A DNA stretch of 64,000 nucleotides from G963665085 sp963665085 (GCA_963665085.2 CAXXXS010000001.1:3782001-3846000); one strand, 5' to 3'; positions 54,060-62,777 are shown, counted from the first letter of the stretch. Numbers and translations are program-made. Notes: generated by a model from the letters alone, not told the origin.

Positions 54060-55139
54060 ATGAAATTTTTAATTTGTTTCTTCTTATTATTCTTTTGGAC
54101 AAAAGAAAAACCTCAGGACACAGCTGAGAAAGTAATTAATCACTGGATAAAAATTCATAATAATATTGAAAAGCCCATCGATGTCCCTTTTCTTTATGTT
54201 TATGATGTTACATTAGAATCAATGATGGTCTATGGGAATTATACTGGTGATGATAAGTATCTTAAGCTCACAGAAAAGGTTATGGGTTTACGCGGGATTT
54301 CACCGGAAGATACCATACCATTTAGGTTACAGCCTTTTTGTAGTATAAATTTTTTGCTTGGTGAATATTCGAAGAATAAAGATTGGTTCAAGGGGTTTAT
54401 TGTTGGGAGTGAACGTATGAGAAATGAAGTGCACCGAACAGAAGAAGGTGCTATTATGTTAAATCATGAGGGCAATCATTATGTGCTCATAGATTATTTA
54501 CAGGAATATACCAGTCGTATGGCAAAAACCGGTTATTTAACCAATGATGAATCGTATTTTGAGGAAGTTGTAAAACAGTTTAGTTTATACCGCTCGATAG
54601 TAAAATATCCTGAGACAGGTCTGTATAGCCAGGGACGAGGATGGCTAGATGACAAAACAGAACTTTCTCCCGGAGCATGGTCGAGGGGACATGGCTGGGT
54701 TTTAAGGGGTCTTGTGACGTCAATGCTTTATATGCCTGAGAAATATCAAAATAAACTAAAACCTATATTAAAAGAAGTTGCCGAAGCATTAATGAAAGTA
54801 CAAGCAGATGATGGAATGTGGCATATTATGTTGCATTTGCCTGTTGAAATGTCCGCCCCTGATGTTAGCGGTACGGGTATGATAGCCTATTATCTAGCTA
54901 CTGCAATTGATAAAGGTTGGTTAACTGCTTCTGAATATGAGAAAAAAGTAAAGAAAGCTTCTTTAAAGTTGCAGGATTTTGTTTCGGACAAAGGTGAAAT
55001 AATTAGCTCAAGTAAAGGACCGGGGCCATTATACAGTACAGAAGATTATATAAATTATACACCTGAAATTGATGAAAAACATGGTTTTCAGGGAATGATT
55101 TATGGGATGTTGGCCCAACTTATTCTAGCCGATAAATAA
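54060..55139 (+). CDS. Unsaturated rhamnogalacturonyl/glucuronyl hydrolase (GH88/GH105)
   Basis: A 359-residue (alpha/alpha)6-barrel enzyme. The N-terminus is hydrophobic (FLICFFLLFFW) and could be a signal peptide. Family features: DVTLESMMVYG, the conserved Asp in HYVLIDYLQEY (about 148), SQGRGWLDDKTELSPGAWSR then GHGWVLRGL (about 192-222), and DGMWHIMLHLP. The reaction is water addition to the 4,5-unsaturated uronic acid left by polysaccharide lyases. It would release monosaccharide from rhamnogalacturonan-type fragments and complement the GH78 rhamnosidase nearby. No lyase gene is in the window. Confidence 0.88.
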   Translation: MKFLICFFLLFFWTKEKPQDTAEKVINHWIKIHNNIEKPIDVPFLYVYDVTLESMMVYGNYTGDDKYLKLTEKVMGLRGISPEDTIPFRLQPFCSINFLLGEYSKNKDWFKGFIVGSERMRNEVHRTEEGAIMLNHEGNHYVLIDYLQEYTSRMAKTGYLTNDESYFEEVVKQFSLYRSIVKYPETGLYSQGRGWLDDKTELSPGAWSRGHGWVLRGLVTSMLYMPEKYQNKLKPILKEVAEALMKVQADDGMWHIMLHLPVEMSAPDVSGTGMIAYYLATAIDKGWLTASEYEKKVKKASLKLQDFVSDKGEIISSSKGPGPLYSTEDYINYTPEIDEKHGFQGMIYGMLAQLILADK

Positions 55140-55198
55140 AAATTTATTGTTGGTACGTTATCAGAGTCAGGTAACGAGAATAAATAAATGAAGATGCT

Positions 55199-56065
55199 AT
55201 GATTGTTGTAATTCTTGTTACGTTCTTTATTGCTAACCTTTCTAAAAACAGTAAGAAAGAGAAGTATATTGATCTGACTCTGATTGTTCTCCTTTTGATT
55301 TTTTTTCGTCTTTTCTTTCGATGTGATTTGATATCAATTTATACAAGTTATGCTGTAGATGTTTTAGTAATATTAAACTGGATTTTTATAACAAGATCAA
55401 ATAAACGACTGTTTACTATTAACGATGGAATAGCAAAATGGCTAAGATTTTCTATTGCCATTCCAATTATTGTTTTAAACCAGTTTTTAATACAAGGATG
55501 TTTCCCAGATAAAACAGTAGTATTTGATTTTGTGTCTCCCTTGAAAAATGGTAAATATTATGTTCTACAAGGAGGAACTCCACCTTTAATGAATCGTGCA
55601 CACTATAGAAATAATAAGCAGGACAGGTATTCGCTCGATATTGTAAGACTTAATAAAAAAGGGCTAAGTAAAAAGAAGTTATTCCCGAAAACAGTTAATG
55701 ATTATAACATTTATGCTGATTCCGTATTTAGCCCATGTAATGGGAAAGTTGTTGAGGTTATCCAGGAGACAGAATGTAATTATAATTTAACAAAGACAAA
55801 GTTTTACTACGATAATAAACATTTAACAAATAATATTGTGATAATTAGCACAGAAGATGCTAAACTAATTCTGGCTCATTTAAAGAAAGGCAGTATCATT
55901 GTCGAAAAAGGACAACTAATAAAGCAATCTGATTTTATTGGATTGGTCAGTAATGCTGGAGCTGTTGAGCCCCATTTACATATGCAATTAATAAAAGATG
56001 GTCTGGCTGAACCATTCCTGATTAACGGAAAATACCTTCACAATAATTCAATTTTAAGAAACTAA
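55199..56065 (+). CDS. Membrane-anchored M23-type metallopeptidase-like protein
   Basis: A 288-residue protein. Three to four hydrophobic segments occupy the first 105 residues. A cysteine follows (FLIQGCFPDK), then the peptidase-like region: H in NRAHYRNNKQDRYSLDIVRL (about 131-150) with the Asp ligand in SLD, SPCNGKVVEVIQE (about 178), the His in ILAHLKKGSI (about 224) and the zinc motif in VEPHLHMQLI (about 253). These correspond to the H-x(n)-D and HxH ligands of M23/LytM peptidases. It acts presumably on peptidoglycan at the outer face of the inner membrane. It starts 59 bases after the GH88/105 gene. Confidence 0.8.
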   Translation: MIVVILVTFFIANLSKNSKKEKYIDLTLIVLLLIFFRLFFRCDLISIYTSYAVDVLVILNWIFITRSNKRLFTINDGIAKWLRFSIAIPIIVLNQFLIQGCFPDKTVVFDFVSPLKNGKYYVLQGGTPPLMNRAHYRNNKQDRYSLDIVRLNKKGLSKKKLFPKTVNDYNIYADSVFSPCNGKVVEVIQETECNYNLTKTKFYYDNKHLTNNIVIISTEDAKLILAHLKKGSIIVEKGQLIKQSDFIGLVSNAGAVEPHLHMQLIKDGLAEPFLINGKYLHNNSILRN

Positions 56066-56204
56066 ATACATATTATAAAGGGAGGATATCTAAAAGTAAA
56101 AAAGTCATATTTCTTTCTTTTTCGTGAAACTTAGTTATATAGTTCTTTAAGATTATAACTCAAAGCGAGACAGAAGAATATGAGAATTTTATTAGTTAAA
56201 CCTT

Positions 56205-57719
56205 TTAAAAACCAGAATTACTAACAAAACTTATTTTTTTACTATCGGGAGACCAGCTAGGTACATTAATCGTTCCCTGACCGCCATACAGATATGCTAT
56301 AACTTTTGGTTTGCTACCGTCAACAGGCATTAAGCGCAGGTAAACATGTTTGTAAAATGGGTGATCGCCGGAATCTACATCCGTGCCAAAAGAAAGAAAT
56401 ACAATCCATTTACCATCTGGAGAGATGTGCGGAAACCAGTCGTTTAGTTCATCGAAAGTAAGCTGCTCCTGATTACTTCCATCAGGTTTCATCCTGTATA
56501 ATTGCATGGTACCTGTTCGGTTGGAATTAAAATAAATGTATTTTCCATCTGGTGAATACTCACTGCCATCATCCAGTCCTTCTGCATCAGTTAGGCGAAT
56601 TTCTTTCTTGTCGTTGATGTTAATTTTATAAATATCATACTTATCATTGCGTGCACCAGTGAAAATAAGATTTTGTCCATCTGGAGACCATCCGTGAAAA
56701 TAAGAAGGACTGTTTTGAGTAATTCGTTTTGGATCTCCCCCATCTGAGGGAAGGATATAGATCACCGATTGATTATTGTCTTCAGCACTATGATTACTTA
56801 TCCCGATTTGTTTTCCATCAAATGATAAAACATGATCGTTGTTGTTATTGGTTGCAAATCCTGTATGAAGCTGATTTATTTTCTTTGATTCCAGGTTGTA
56901 CGTTAAGAGTTTACCCTCGCTGTTAAATATAAGTTTCTTATTGTTTGTAGTCCAGTTTGGTGCCTGGATTGAGATTGGAGATTGAAAAATAATTTTTCTC
57001 AATCCTGTTTCAATATCCATAATCTCAAGGTTACTGCCCAGGTAATCCCTGTATGGGACTAAACGTGCAGGTGCTGGTTTTACGATTCGTACATTAGAGA
57101 ACTGAGCACTTTCTGCATGCTCATTGGTATGTGAGCAGACAAACAAGCCAACATAAACTACTTCGTTTAATTTGATGTCATTTATTTCAACCTGTTGGAA
57201 AGTTTCTCCTAATTTGGCTGTAGACATAATATACTTAGTTCCTCTTCTTTCGAGTTGTATAACATCGGGGGCTGTAGCATCAGATTTTAATTCTTCTGTT
57301 GCCTTGCCAATTTTACTACGATATTGAATGGAGGTTAAACCGTCACCATGAACAACAGCATTAACGTGTTCGGATTCTGAGGTTAGACTATTTCTAATAA
57401 TTAATCCCATTTTGCGATGTTCTTGATGACCACTACCGATAAACTCCATGTTGGCGCGAATTATAAAATCACCTTCCAGACGTTTCCAGACGAAAAAGAA
57501 CTCATCTTTGTCTTCCCACATATTTTCACCCGAACCTGTTAGTTGATAAGTCTGAGATTCGATATTGTACTTTACTTCACCTTCAATACCGGGAGTGCCA
57601 ATGTCAGATTGCCCGTCAAAGAAGCCTAATTCAGCTTGTGAAAGTTGTTGACTGAATACGTTATAATTGATAAATAAAAATGATAAGACGATTAGAATGT
57701 GAATTTTATATAGATTCAT
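56205..57719 (-). CDS. Secreted PD40/TolB-like beta-propeller protein with DUF1349-like domain
   Basis: A 504-residue protein with a signal peptide (HILIVLSFLFINYNVFSQ). Residues about 30-205 form a concanavalin-like DUF1349 domain (FVWKRLEGDFIIRANMEFIG and RKMGLIIRNSL). From about 245 a six-bladed PD40 propeller follows, with blades marked by FHGWSPDGQNLIFTGARND, YSPDGKYIYFNSNRTG, ISPDGKWIVFLS and WSPDSKKISFVSNSGF. It resembles TolB-type periplasmic propellers but has no TolB N-terminal domain. The role may be sugar or protein binding; no catalytic motif is seen. Confidence 0.85.
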   Translation of the reverse strand: MNLYKIHILIVLSFLFINYNVFSQQLSQAELGFFDGQSDIGTPGIEGEVKYNIESQTYQLTGSGENMWEDKDEFFFVWKRLEGDFIIRANMEFIGSGHQEHRKMGLIIRNSLTSESEHVNAVVHGDGLTSIQYRSKIGKATEELKSDATAPDVIQLERRGTKYIMSTAKLGETFQQVEINDIKLNEVVYVGLFVCSHTNEHAESAQFSNVRIVKPAPARLVPYRDYLGSNLEIMDIETGLRKIIFQSPISIQAPNWTTNNKKLIFNSEGKLLTYNLESKKINQLHTGFATNNNNDHVLSFDGKQIGISNHSAEDNNQSVIYILPSDGGDPKRITQNSPSYFHGWSPDGQNLIFTGARNDKYDIYKININDKKEIRLTDAEGLDDGSEYSPDGKYIYFNSNRTGTMQLYRMKPDGSNQEQLTFDELNDWFPHISPDGKWIVFLSFGTDVDSGDHPFYKHVYLRLMPVDGSKPKVIAYLYGGQGTINVPSWSPDSKKISFVSNSGF

Positions 57720-57934
57720 GAGTTGATGTTTTAAGTTAATTAGTTCTTGTAAAGTTAGGGTAAAATAAATTTATTTTTGTGCTGACGATAATGCTTAATT
57801 AAGCTAAAGTGTAAGAAAAAGAATTAAATAGATGCAGAGAAAAATGATTAGGGTAACAACTGTTGTTTTGTTTTAATGAAGTCAGTTGATATGACGAACA
57901 AGACATACAGCAATATACATATCGATGAAGTTTT

Positions 57935-58357
57935 TTAAGGTTCGTTTTTATTAATCCTTTCCATCATATTATCTGGCTTTGCCAAAGAAGTAAAACCAAA
58001 TTTTTTATAAAGTCCATGAGCATCATCCGTTCCCAATCCCCAGCGTTTTAATCCTTGTAGATCTTTATGATTTACAATGCTTTCCATTAGTTTTTTTCCT
58101 AAGCCCTGCCATTGATAATCAGGAAGTATAAATACATCCATTATCCAGGCAAATATTGTGTAGTCAGTTATTACCCGGGCAAAGCCTACCTGTTCATCAT
58201 CAATGTATACTCCAAAGCACAATGAGTTTTTTATTGATTTTTTTACAGCCTCAATGCTTCTGCCTTTAGCCCAGTATGATTCATTTGAAAGATAGTTGTG
58301 AATGAGCTTTATATTAAGTTTTTCTTTATCGTTTGAAACGGATATGTTTTCATTCAT
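57935..58357 (-). CDS. GNAT-family N-acetyltransferase
   Basis: A 140-residue protein from the ATG at 58357; the frame extends 25 codons upstream to 58432, but that part lacks family similarity. Features: CFGVYIDDEQVGFARVITD, MDVFILPDYQWQGLGKKLME with the acetyl-CoA-binding Q-x-x-G-x-G/K loop, and LGTDDAHGLYKKFGF. It matches the small GNAT proteins annotated as general acetyltransferases. Substrate unknown. Confidence 0.88.
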   Translation of the reverse strand: MNENISVSNDKEKLNIKLIHNYLSNESYWAKGRSIEAVKKSIKNSLCFGVYIDDEQVGFARVITDYTIFAWIMDVFILPDYQWQGLGKKLMESIVNHKDLQGLKRWGLGTDDAHGLYKKFGFTSLAKPDNMMERINKNEP

Positions 58358-58529
58358 ATGTTCGAGTTTTGTTTTGTGTAAAGATAGTCTAGTATAAATA
58401 ACATAAAGGTTAATAATATTACCCTTAAGCAACTTTGTGCTATAACTCTTAAAAGCCTGTTGTGTAAAGAGTCACAAAGTATGCGCAGAGTTTCACAAAG
58501 GTTGAATCTAGAGTAGAAACTCTATTGTT

Positions 58530-59366
58530 TTATTTCTTCTCGCAATCTATAACCACAAAAGGAATGCTTAACTTAAAATAGCCCAGTTTTTTAGATTCTT
58601 TGTTGATTTTATTTTCGATGATAGAAAAGATTTCTTTCAATCTATCATGCGGAACTATTTTAATCCAGCTGTCCATAAATGCCAGGCGCATGAAATAATG
58701 ATTTAAAAAGGTCGTCCCATCAACAAACCTGTATTCAAATTTATCGTGAATTATTTTTTTTATGCTGAATCCTTTTTGTTCTAGTAAATCCTTAATCTCC
58801 TCCAGAGGTTTTCTTTTAGAAAAGATATGATTGTTAACATCTTCAACTAATTCACCCAGATTTTCTTCTTTTAATGTGCGTTTGAAGATGTCATAAAATT
58901 CAATCATTGAATTTTCAAGGTTCATCGTTTGGATAAATTGTCCACCGGATTTCATGATGCGAAAACATTCTTCAATTACTTTCGGTATGTCTTCAACATT
59001 ATTTATTCCATTGTTGCTTGTAATTAAATCTATCGAATCTTTGTCTAAAGGAATGTTTTCAGCAATACCTTGAATAATTTCTATGTTTTTTAATTCATAG
59101 AAATCAATTTTCTTTTTAAGCCTGATTATTGCTGTTTCCCATGGATCAATTCCATATATTTTACAAGTGTTACCTAATCTCATGGCTAACTCAGTAAGTG
59201 GGAAACCTGTCCCAAAACCTATGTCAAGAACAGAAATATTCTTTTTGAGGATTACATTATCAAGTAATTTATATCCAAAAGGACCAGACCATACAGGTAA
59301 TTCATCCAAAAGATCAACTTGGGATTCGGAATTAAGATTGAAGTTGTTGAGAAGATATTTAGTCAT
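58530..59366 (-). CDS. Class I SAM-dependent methyltransferase
   Basis: A 278-residue protein from the ATG at 59366; the frame reaches a TTG at 59390. SAM-binding motif I is VLDIGFGTGFPLTELA (about 46-61), then IYGIDPWETAI, IIQGIAENIPL, DLITSNNGINNVED and MKSGGQFIQTM. The fold is UbiE/COQ5-like in its central part, with a longer C-terminal region (about 195-278). The substrate is not evident. It is co-oriented with the metallo-beta-lactamase-like gene, 80 bases apart. Confidence 0.85.
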   Translation of the reverse strand: MTKYLLNNFNLNSESQVDLLDELPVWSGPFGYKLLDNVILKKNISVLDIGFGTGFPLTELAMRLGNTCKIYGIDPWETAIIRLKKKIDFYELKNIEIIQGIAENIPLDKDSIDLITSNNGINNVEDIPKVIEECFRIMKSGGQFIQTMNLENSMIEFYDIFKRTLKEENLGELVEDVNNHIFSKRKPLEEIKDLLEQKGFSIKKIIHDKFEYRFVDGTTFLNHYFMRLAFMDSWIKIVPHDRLKEIFSIIENKINKESKKLGYFKLSIPFVVIDCEKK

Positions 59367-59446
59367 TGATAGTATTTTTTTGTTGAGCAATTATTGACTA
59401 CTAAAATGTTGTTTCATTGGAGTAAAAAAACTTGGAGGATTGATTG

Positions 59447-60493
59447 TCAGAGTAAATCTTTTACGATTATTCTTAATCCAACAGAATCATCTATTTTATA
59501 TAGAACCAATCTATTATATGTAACATCTGTTCGTAGGGTTTCTCCATTGCTGGTTTTATCATAAATCTTAAGAGAACCACTGTCAGAATTAATTTTTTTT
59601 TCATCAGGTGTGTAAACAATAGAAGGAGATTCAATTTTGACATATTTTGTTGAGTCCTGAATAATAACAATTGCATTACTAAGTATACGTGTATCTTCTT
59701 GAATAGAGTCGAATTCAGTATCAATCAAAAAATCTTCTGATGTTTTATATTTTGGCTCAATTGAAGTTGATGTGAAAGATGTATTGGAATCTTTTTTACA
59801 AGGAGCATATAAAGAGATAGTATAATCAATCAGTTCGGGTCCACCAAAATTGCCATGTCCGGGGACAACAATTTTTGCGGTTCCATATTCTTGTTTTACC
59901 CGGGTTGCTGTCTCAGACCATTTGTCAAGACAGGCATCGCCAATGTTTCCTACCCATCCATTATAGTTTCTGATTTCATTTCCTCCAAAGAGAATCTGTT
60001 CACTCGGAATCCAGACAACAATACCATCTTTAGTATGAGCTTCACCTAAAAAATGACAAATAACTTTTTCGCTACCGACATGAATTTCTGTTTTGGGATT
60101 AAATCCTGTTTGCGGTACTGGTAATCCTTTTTCTCTTGCTATTTGTTGCGTAAGTTCATATGCATACGTTTTAATTCCATTCTGATGAACAATATCCAAA
60201 CCTTCCATAGCGTCAGGATGCCACCGGTCTATCACATACCCGATAATATTATAGCCTTTTTCTTTTGTTATCCAATCAAGTAGGTTTTGAGTTTCAATAT
60301 CAGAGTCAGGTGTTGATACAATTAAAGCATTTACTCCATTGAAATAGATTAATCCATTGCTGTTTTCACAAGTATGGATGTAGGTGTTATCGGATAGTTT
60401 TATTATTGTAAGTTTATCAGAAACCTTAATCGATTGTCCTATCAAGTTTATGGTTAAGGATAGAAAAAACAGGAACGTTGATGATCTTTTCAT
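59447..60493 (-). CDS. B1-like metallo-beta-lactamase-fold protein with altered zinc ligands
   Basis: A 348-residue protein with a signal peptide (FLFFLSLTINLIGQS). The MBL fold aligns with subclass B1 enzymes, but two zinc ligands differ. The HxHxD motif reads DRWHPD (Arg90 in place of the first His, His92, Asp94), His153 lies in GEAHTKDG, the usual Cys position is Asn172 in LFGGNEIRN, and His213 is in VPGHGNFGG. Other B1 wording such as DGIVVWIPSEQILFGG is kept. A C-terminal extension of about 115 residues is not part of a lactamase. A mono-zinc enzyme, other substrate or loss of activity are all possible. It starts 20 bases after the truncated CPBP gene. Confidence 0.85.
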   Translation of the reverse strand: MKRSSTFLFFLSLTINLIGQSIKVSDKLTIIKLSDNTYIHTCENSNGLIYFNGVNALIVSTPDSDIETQNLLDWITKEKGYNIIGYVIDRWHPDAMEGLDIVHQNGIKTYAYELTQQIAREKGLPVPQTGFNPKTEIHVGSEKVICHFLGEAHTKDGIVVWIPSEQILFGGNEIRNYNGWVGNIGDACLDKWSETATRVKQEYGTAKIVVPGHGNFGGPELIDYTISLYAPCKKDSNTSFTSTSIEPKYKTSEDFLIDTEFDSIQEDTRILSNAIVIIQDSTKYVKIESPSIVYTPDEKKINSDSGSLKIYDKTSNGETLRTDVTYNRLVLYKIDDSVGLRIIVKDLL

Positions 60494-60512
60494 GAAAGTT
60501 GGTTGAATGATT

Positions 60513-60950
60513 TTACAAAGATGACCAATTAATTATAAACGAACTTAATAATCCCCGGAATAAAAATTCTTCTGAAATACTGGCATAGATAAAAGCAAAA
60601 ATAAAAGTCTGTATTGGTGACATTTGTGTTAAAGCAGGATGGGCTTCAATCTTACCTTCTAAAGCTATAGTTGTTATTGCTAAAAGAATGTTTACAATTA
60701 GAGTCGTTAATATGCCAAATAATATTGGCTTAAATATTTTTTTAAACTTGGGTAAAGAGAATTTATATTCTACGATGTTTTTAAATCCAACAATAAAAAT
60801 AATTGATAAAAGTAACATCAAAGTATGCGTAGAGAAAGTGCTGGGAATAAAGTCAAAATTTAACTTAATCTGACTTCCCAAAAAGGTAGAAATAAAAAAG
60901 ATGGAAACTGTAATTAAAAGTCCAACAGAAATTCTTAAAGAGTTTTTCAT
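60513..60950 (-). pseudogene. CPBP-family membrane protein truncated after the first motif
   Basis: A 145-residue frame with four hydrophobic segments, ending IYASISEEFLFRGLLSSFII followed by NWSSL and a stop. EEFLFRG is motif 1 (EExxxR) of CPBP/Abi intramembrane proteases. The second half with the FxxxH and HxxxN/D motifs is absent: the next gene starts 20 bases on, in another family. Full-length members have roughly 230-280 residues. The protein should lack protease activity. I call it a truncated remnant, though it may still be expressed. Confidence 0.75.
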
Positions 60951-61075
60951 TTTTTGTTGTCTTGATATTTTATTAAAACGAATATAGCTTCATTCCTTAA
61001 TTAATCATGTTTCTTATTAAATAATATGAATTCAGGAAAAGAAATATAAGTTTTCTAATTATTAATGACTTTATA

Positions 61076-61432
61076 AACACTCTCTTTTTTTTGATATCGA
61101 TATAAAAAGAATCAACAGCGATTCTTTTTTATAGGAAATAGATGTAAATAAAGTGGGCGTCGATACTTTTAGAGAGGAACTCGATATAAAAAGTATTGAC
61201 GCCCATTCTTTTTTATACAAATTCAATACAAAAACATTCGGCACCGACTCTTTTTGTAGCAAAGCCGACTGAAATAGTATCGGCGTCGACTCTTTTTACA
61301 CCAAAACCAATATAAATAATCCCGGAACCGACTCTTTGAACCAGGTTCCCCACTTAAAAGTATCGATGGGGTACTTCAGAAGTAGGTATACCTACCAAAA
61401 CGTATTGATGGGGAACTTCGGAGGCAGGTTAA
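61076..61432. repeat. 21-bp tandem array (array E), seventeen units in perfect phase
   Basis: From 61076 the sequence splits into 17 units of exactly 21 bases, verified at 61097 and 61412. Two types alternate in part: TCGATATAAAAAGTATyGnCG and (T/C)CGACTCTTTTT followed by nTAnnnAAn, which are roughly reverse complements. Neighbouring units can therefore form hairpins, and A5/T5 tracts recur every 21 or 42 bases. No credible gene covers it; a 63-codon minus frame lacks ATG. The gap 60951-61670 holds nothing else except CTGCAATTAATTGCAG (61485-61500), a palindrome. Confidence 0.8.
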
Positions 61433-61670
61433 TCTTTCCTGAAAAGGAAAAGTCTTTTTATTATCCAGTTATAGGCTAAAACTCTGCAATTAATTGCAGC
61501 TTCTTTAGTTTAGCTGAGCTCGTCCTTTGTCCTCGGTTCTATAAACATTAGATTCAATTGTTGATTGTTGATTGCCGATTTTTCATAGTGGTGATGAAGT
61601 TCTTGTAATGAGAATGGAGCGAAGGAATCAGGTTATACCGTCACATAACATTTAACAACTCGATAAGAGG

Positions 61671-61811
61671 ATGAATTTATGGAATGAAACAAAATCAGTA
61701 CCGATAAGCAGGGCGCAAATCTGGTCTGCTTACAAGAAAGTTAGAGCCAACAAAGGGAGTGCAGAAACAGTTTTCATATCTCTTTTGCCATTGGAAAATT
61801 GGTTTATGTAA
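61671..61811 (+). pseudogene. Group II intron reverse transcriptase, N-terminal remnant
   Basis: The frame MNLWNETKSVPISRAQ then IWSAYKKVRANKGSA is the recognisable N-terminus of group II intron reverse transcriptase/maturase. Right after GSA the sequence changes to unrelated residues (ETVFISLLPLENWFM) and stops at 61809-61811. All polymerase motifs are deleted, so the intron cannot encode its own maturase. Confidence 0.8.
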
Positions 61812-61911
61812 GTGAAACGTTTAGATTTGTATAACAAGAGCCGTATGAGCTGAGAGGTTCAAGTACGGTTCTGTGAGAGGCTTAGGGTGAAACTCCTTTT
61901 GCCTACTCGAC
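61671..61911 (+). mobile_element. Group II intron remnant, copy 1 (3' part)
   Basis: Domain V is at 61838-61871, 34 bases, GAGCCGTATG...AAGTACGGTTC with a GAGA tetraloop. Domain VI follows with the branch adenosine in GCCTACTCGAC, and the intron end is 61911. Bases 61735-61911 match 62984-63160 with five substitutions in 177. The 5' limit is not determined. Confidence 0.8.
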
Positions 61912-61983
61912 GCGGCAACACGTTAGGTTTCATGGGGAGACCGACTTACAAAGTACGAAGAAAATCACAAAAATATTTCGAGG

Positions 61984-62007
61984 AAGTTATCTTTTATGAT
62001 AACTTTG
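61984..62007 (+). promoter_or_regulatory. higBA operator and -7 promoter box
   Basis: Perfect inverted repeat AAGTTATC-TTTTAT-GATAACTT (61984-62005) overlapping TAACTTTG (62000-62007), a TAnnTTTG -7 box. The toxin ATG is at 62012, so the transcript would be nearly leaderless. The palindrome is the likely antitoxin-binding site. Confidence 0.6.
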
Positions 62008-62011
62008 TAGC

Positions 62012-62356
62012 ATGAATAGGAAGATAATTTTTCATGGAGAATATTTTCTTAATTTTTATAAGAAGCTAGATTCTGGTGTAAAATCAAAGATTCAGTACGT
62101 ATTCGAGTTGATTAAACAAGTTGAGAGAGTTCCATTGAAATTTTTATCGCCAATGACTGGATATGGAGGCTTATTTGAGATTAGAGTTGAATTTCAGTCA
62201 AATATTTATAGAATTTTCTGCTGCTTCGATGAAGGTAGATTGGTAGTCCTTTTTAATGGTTTCCAAAAGAAAACACAAAAGACACCAAAGAAAGAAATTG
62301 AAAAAGCAATGAGATTAAAAACAGAGTATTTTGAACAAAAGAATAAAAAGTTATGA
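62012..62356 (+). CDS. higB: HigB/RelE-type toxin
   Basis: A 114-residue protein of the RelE/HigB (phage Gp49-like) superfamily. Visible features: LFEIRVEFQSNIYRIFCCFD, VVLFNGFQKKTQKTPKKEIE and the run AMRLKTEYFEQ. Members cleave mRNA on the ribosome. The order toxin before antitoxin and the 4-base ATGA overlap with the next gene are typical of higBA. The pair lies between two direct copies of a group II intron end. Confidence 0.88.
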   Translation: MNRKIIFHGEYFLNFYKKLDSGVKSKIQYVFELIKQVERVPLKFLSPMTGYGGLFEIRVEFQSNIYRIFCCFDEGRLVVLFNGFQKKTQKTPKKEIEKAMRLKTEYFEQKNKKL

Positions 62357-62652
62357 TTGATTATTCAGGAATCCAAGATTTTGACGAACTGATTGAGCGT
62401 GAACACGGCAAGATCGGTTCTGATAGCCGCAATGAATACGAGGAACGTGCTCAAATGTTTATTGTGAGTGAAATGCTTAAAGAAGCGAGAAAAGAGGCTA
62501 AATTGACTCAGGAACAATTAGCTGAAAAAGCTGGGACAAAGAAAAGTTATATTTCGAAGATTGAGAACGCAAAAGGAAATATTCAACTTTCTACTCTGAT
62601 TCGTATTTTTGAGAAAGGGCTCAATAAAAGGATTGGATTGACATTTCTTTAA
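62353..62652 (+). CDS. higA: HigA-type antitoxin (XRE family)
   Basis: A 99-residue protein. The N-terminal 45 residues (SGIQDFDELIEREHGKIGSD) are the toxin-binding part. The C-terminal half is an HTH domain: LTQEQLAEKAGTKKSYISKI, ENAKGNIQLSTLIRIFE. It should neutralise HigB and repress its own promoter at the palindrome 61984-62005. Its start overlaps the toxin stop by 4 bases. Confidence 0.9.
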   Translation: MIDYSGIQDFDELIEREHGKIGSDSRNEYEERAQMFIVSEMLKEARKEAKLTQEQLAEKAGTKKSYISKIENAKGNIQLSTLIRIFEKGLNKRIGLTFL

Positions 62653-62777
62653 AACCACGCAACCTAACAATGTGTCATACGTAATGGCGGGGAATGTAGC
62701 AAATTCAGGGCTTGTAGCTGGCATCAACACAATCTCGGTTTGATAATAAGAAGCTCCGAAATTCGCTACTGCTCATA

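Noticed and set aside
58433..58529. Two TCACAAAG-type repeats as a fifth 21-bp array
   Set aside because: Only two units of about 20 bases; not enough to support an array.
61071..61262. 63-codon minus frame over array E
   Set aside because: Starts with TTG inside the repeats, has an in-frame stop 11 codons upstream and no family similarity.
2745..61432. The 21-bp arrays as CRISPR arrays
   Set aside because: Units are contiguous and variable, there is no constant repeat with unique spacers, and no cas genes are present.
61838..61871. Possible tRNA-like segment (GGTTCAAGT)
   Set aside because: It is domain V of a group II intron; no cloverleaf or anticodon arm can be formed.
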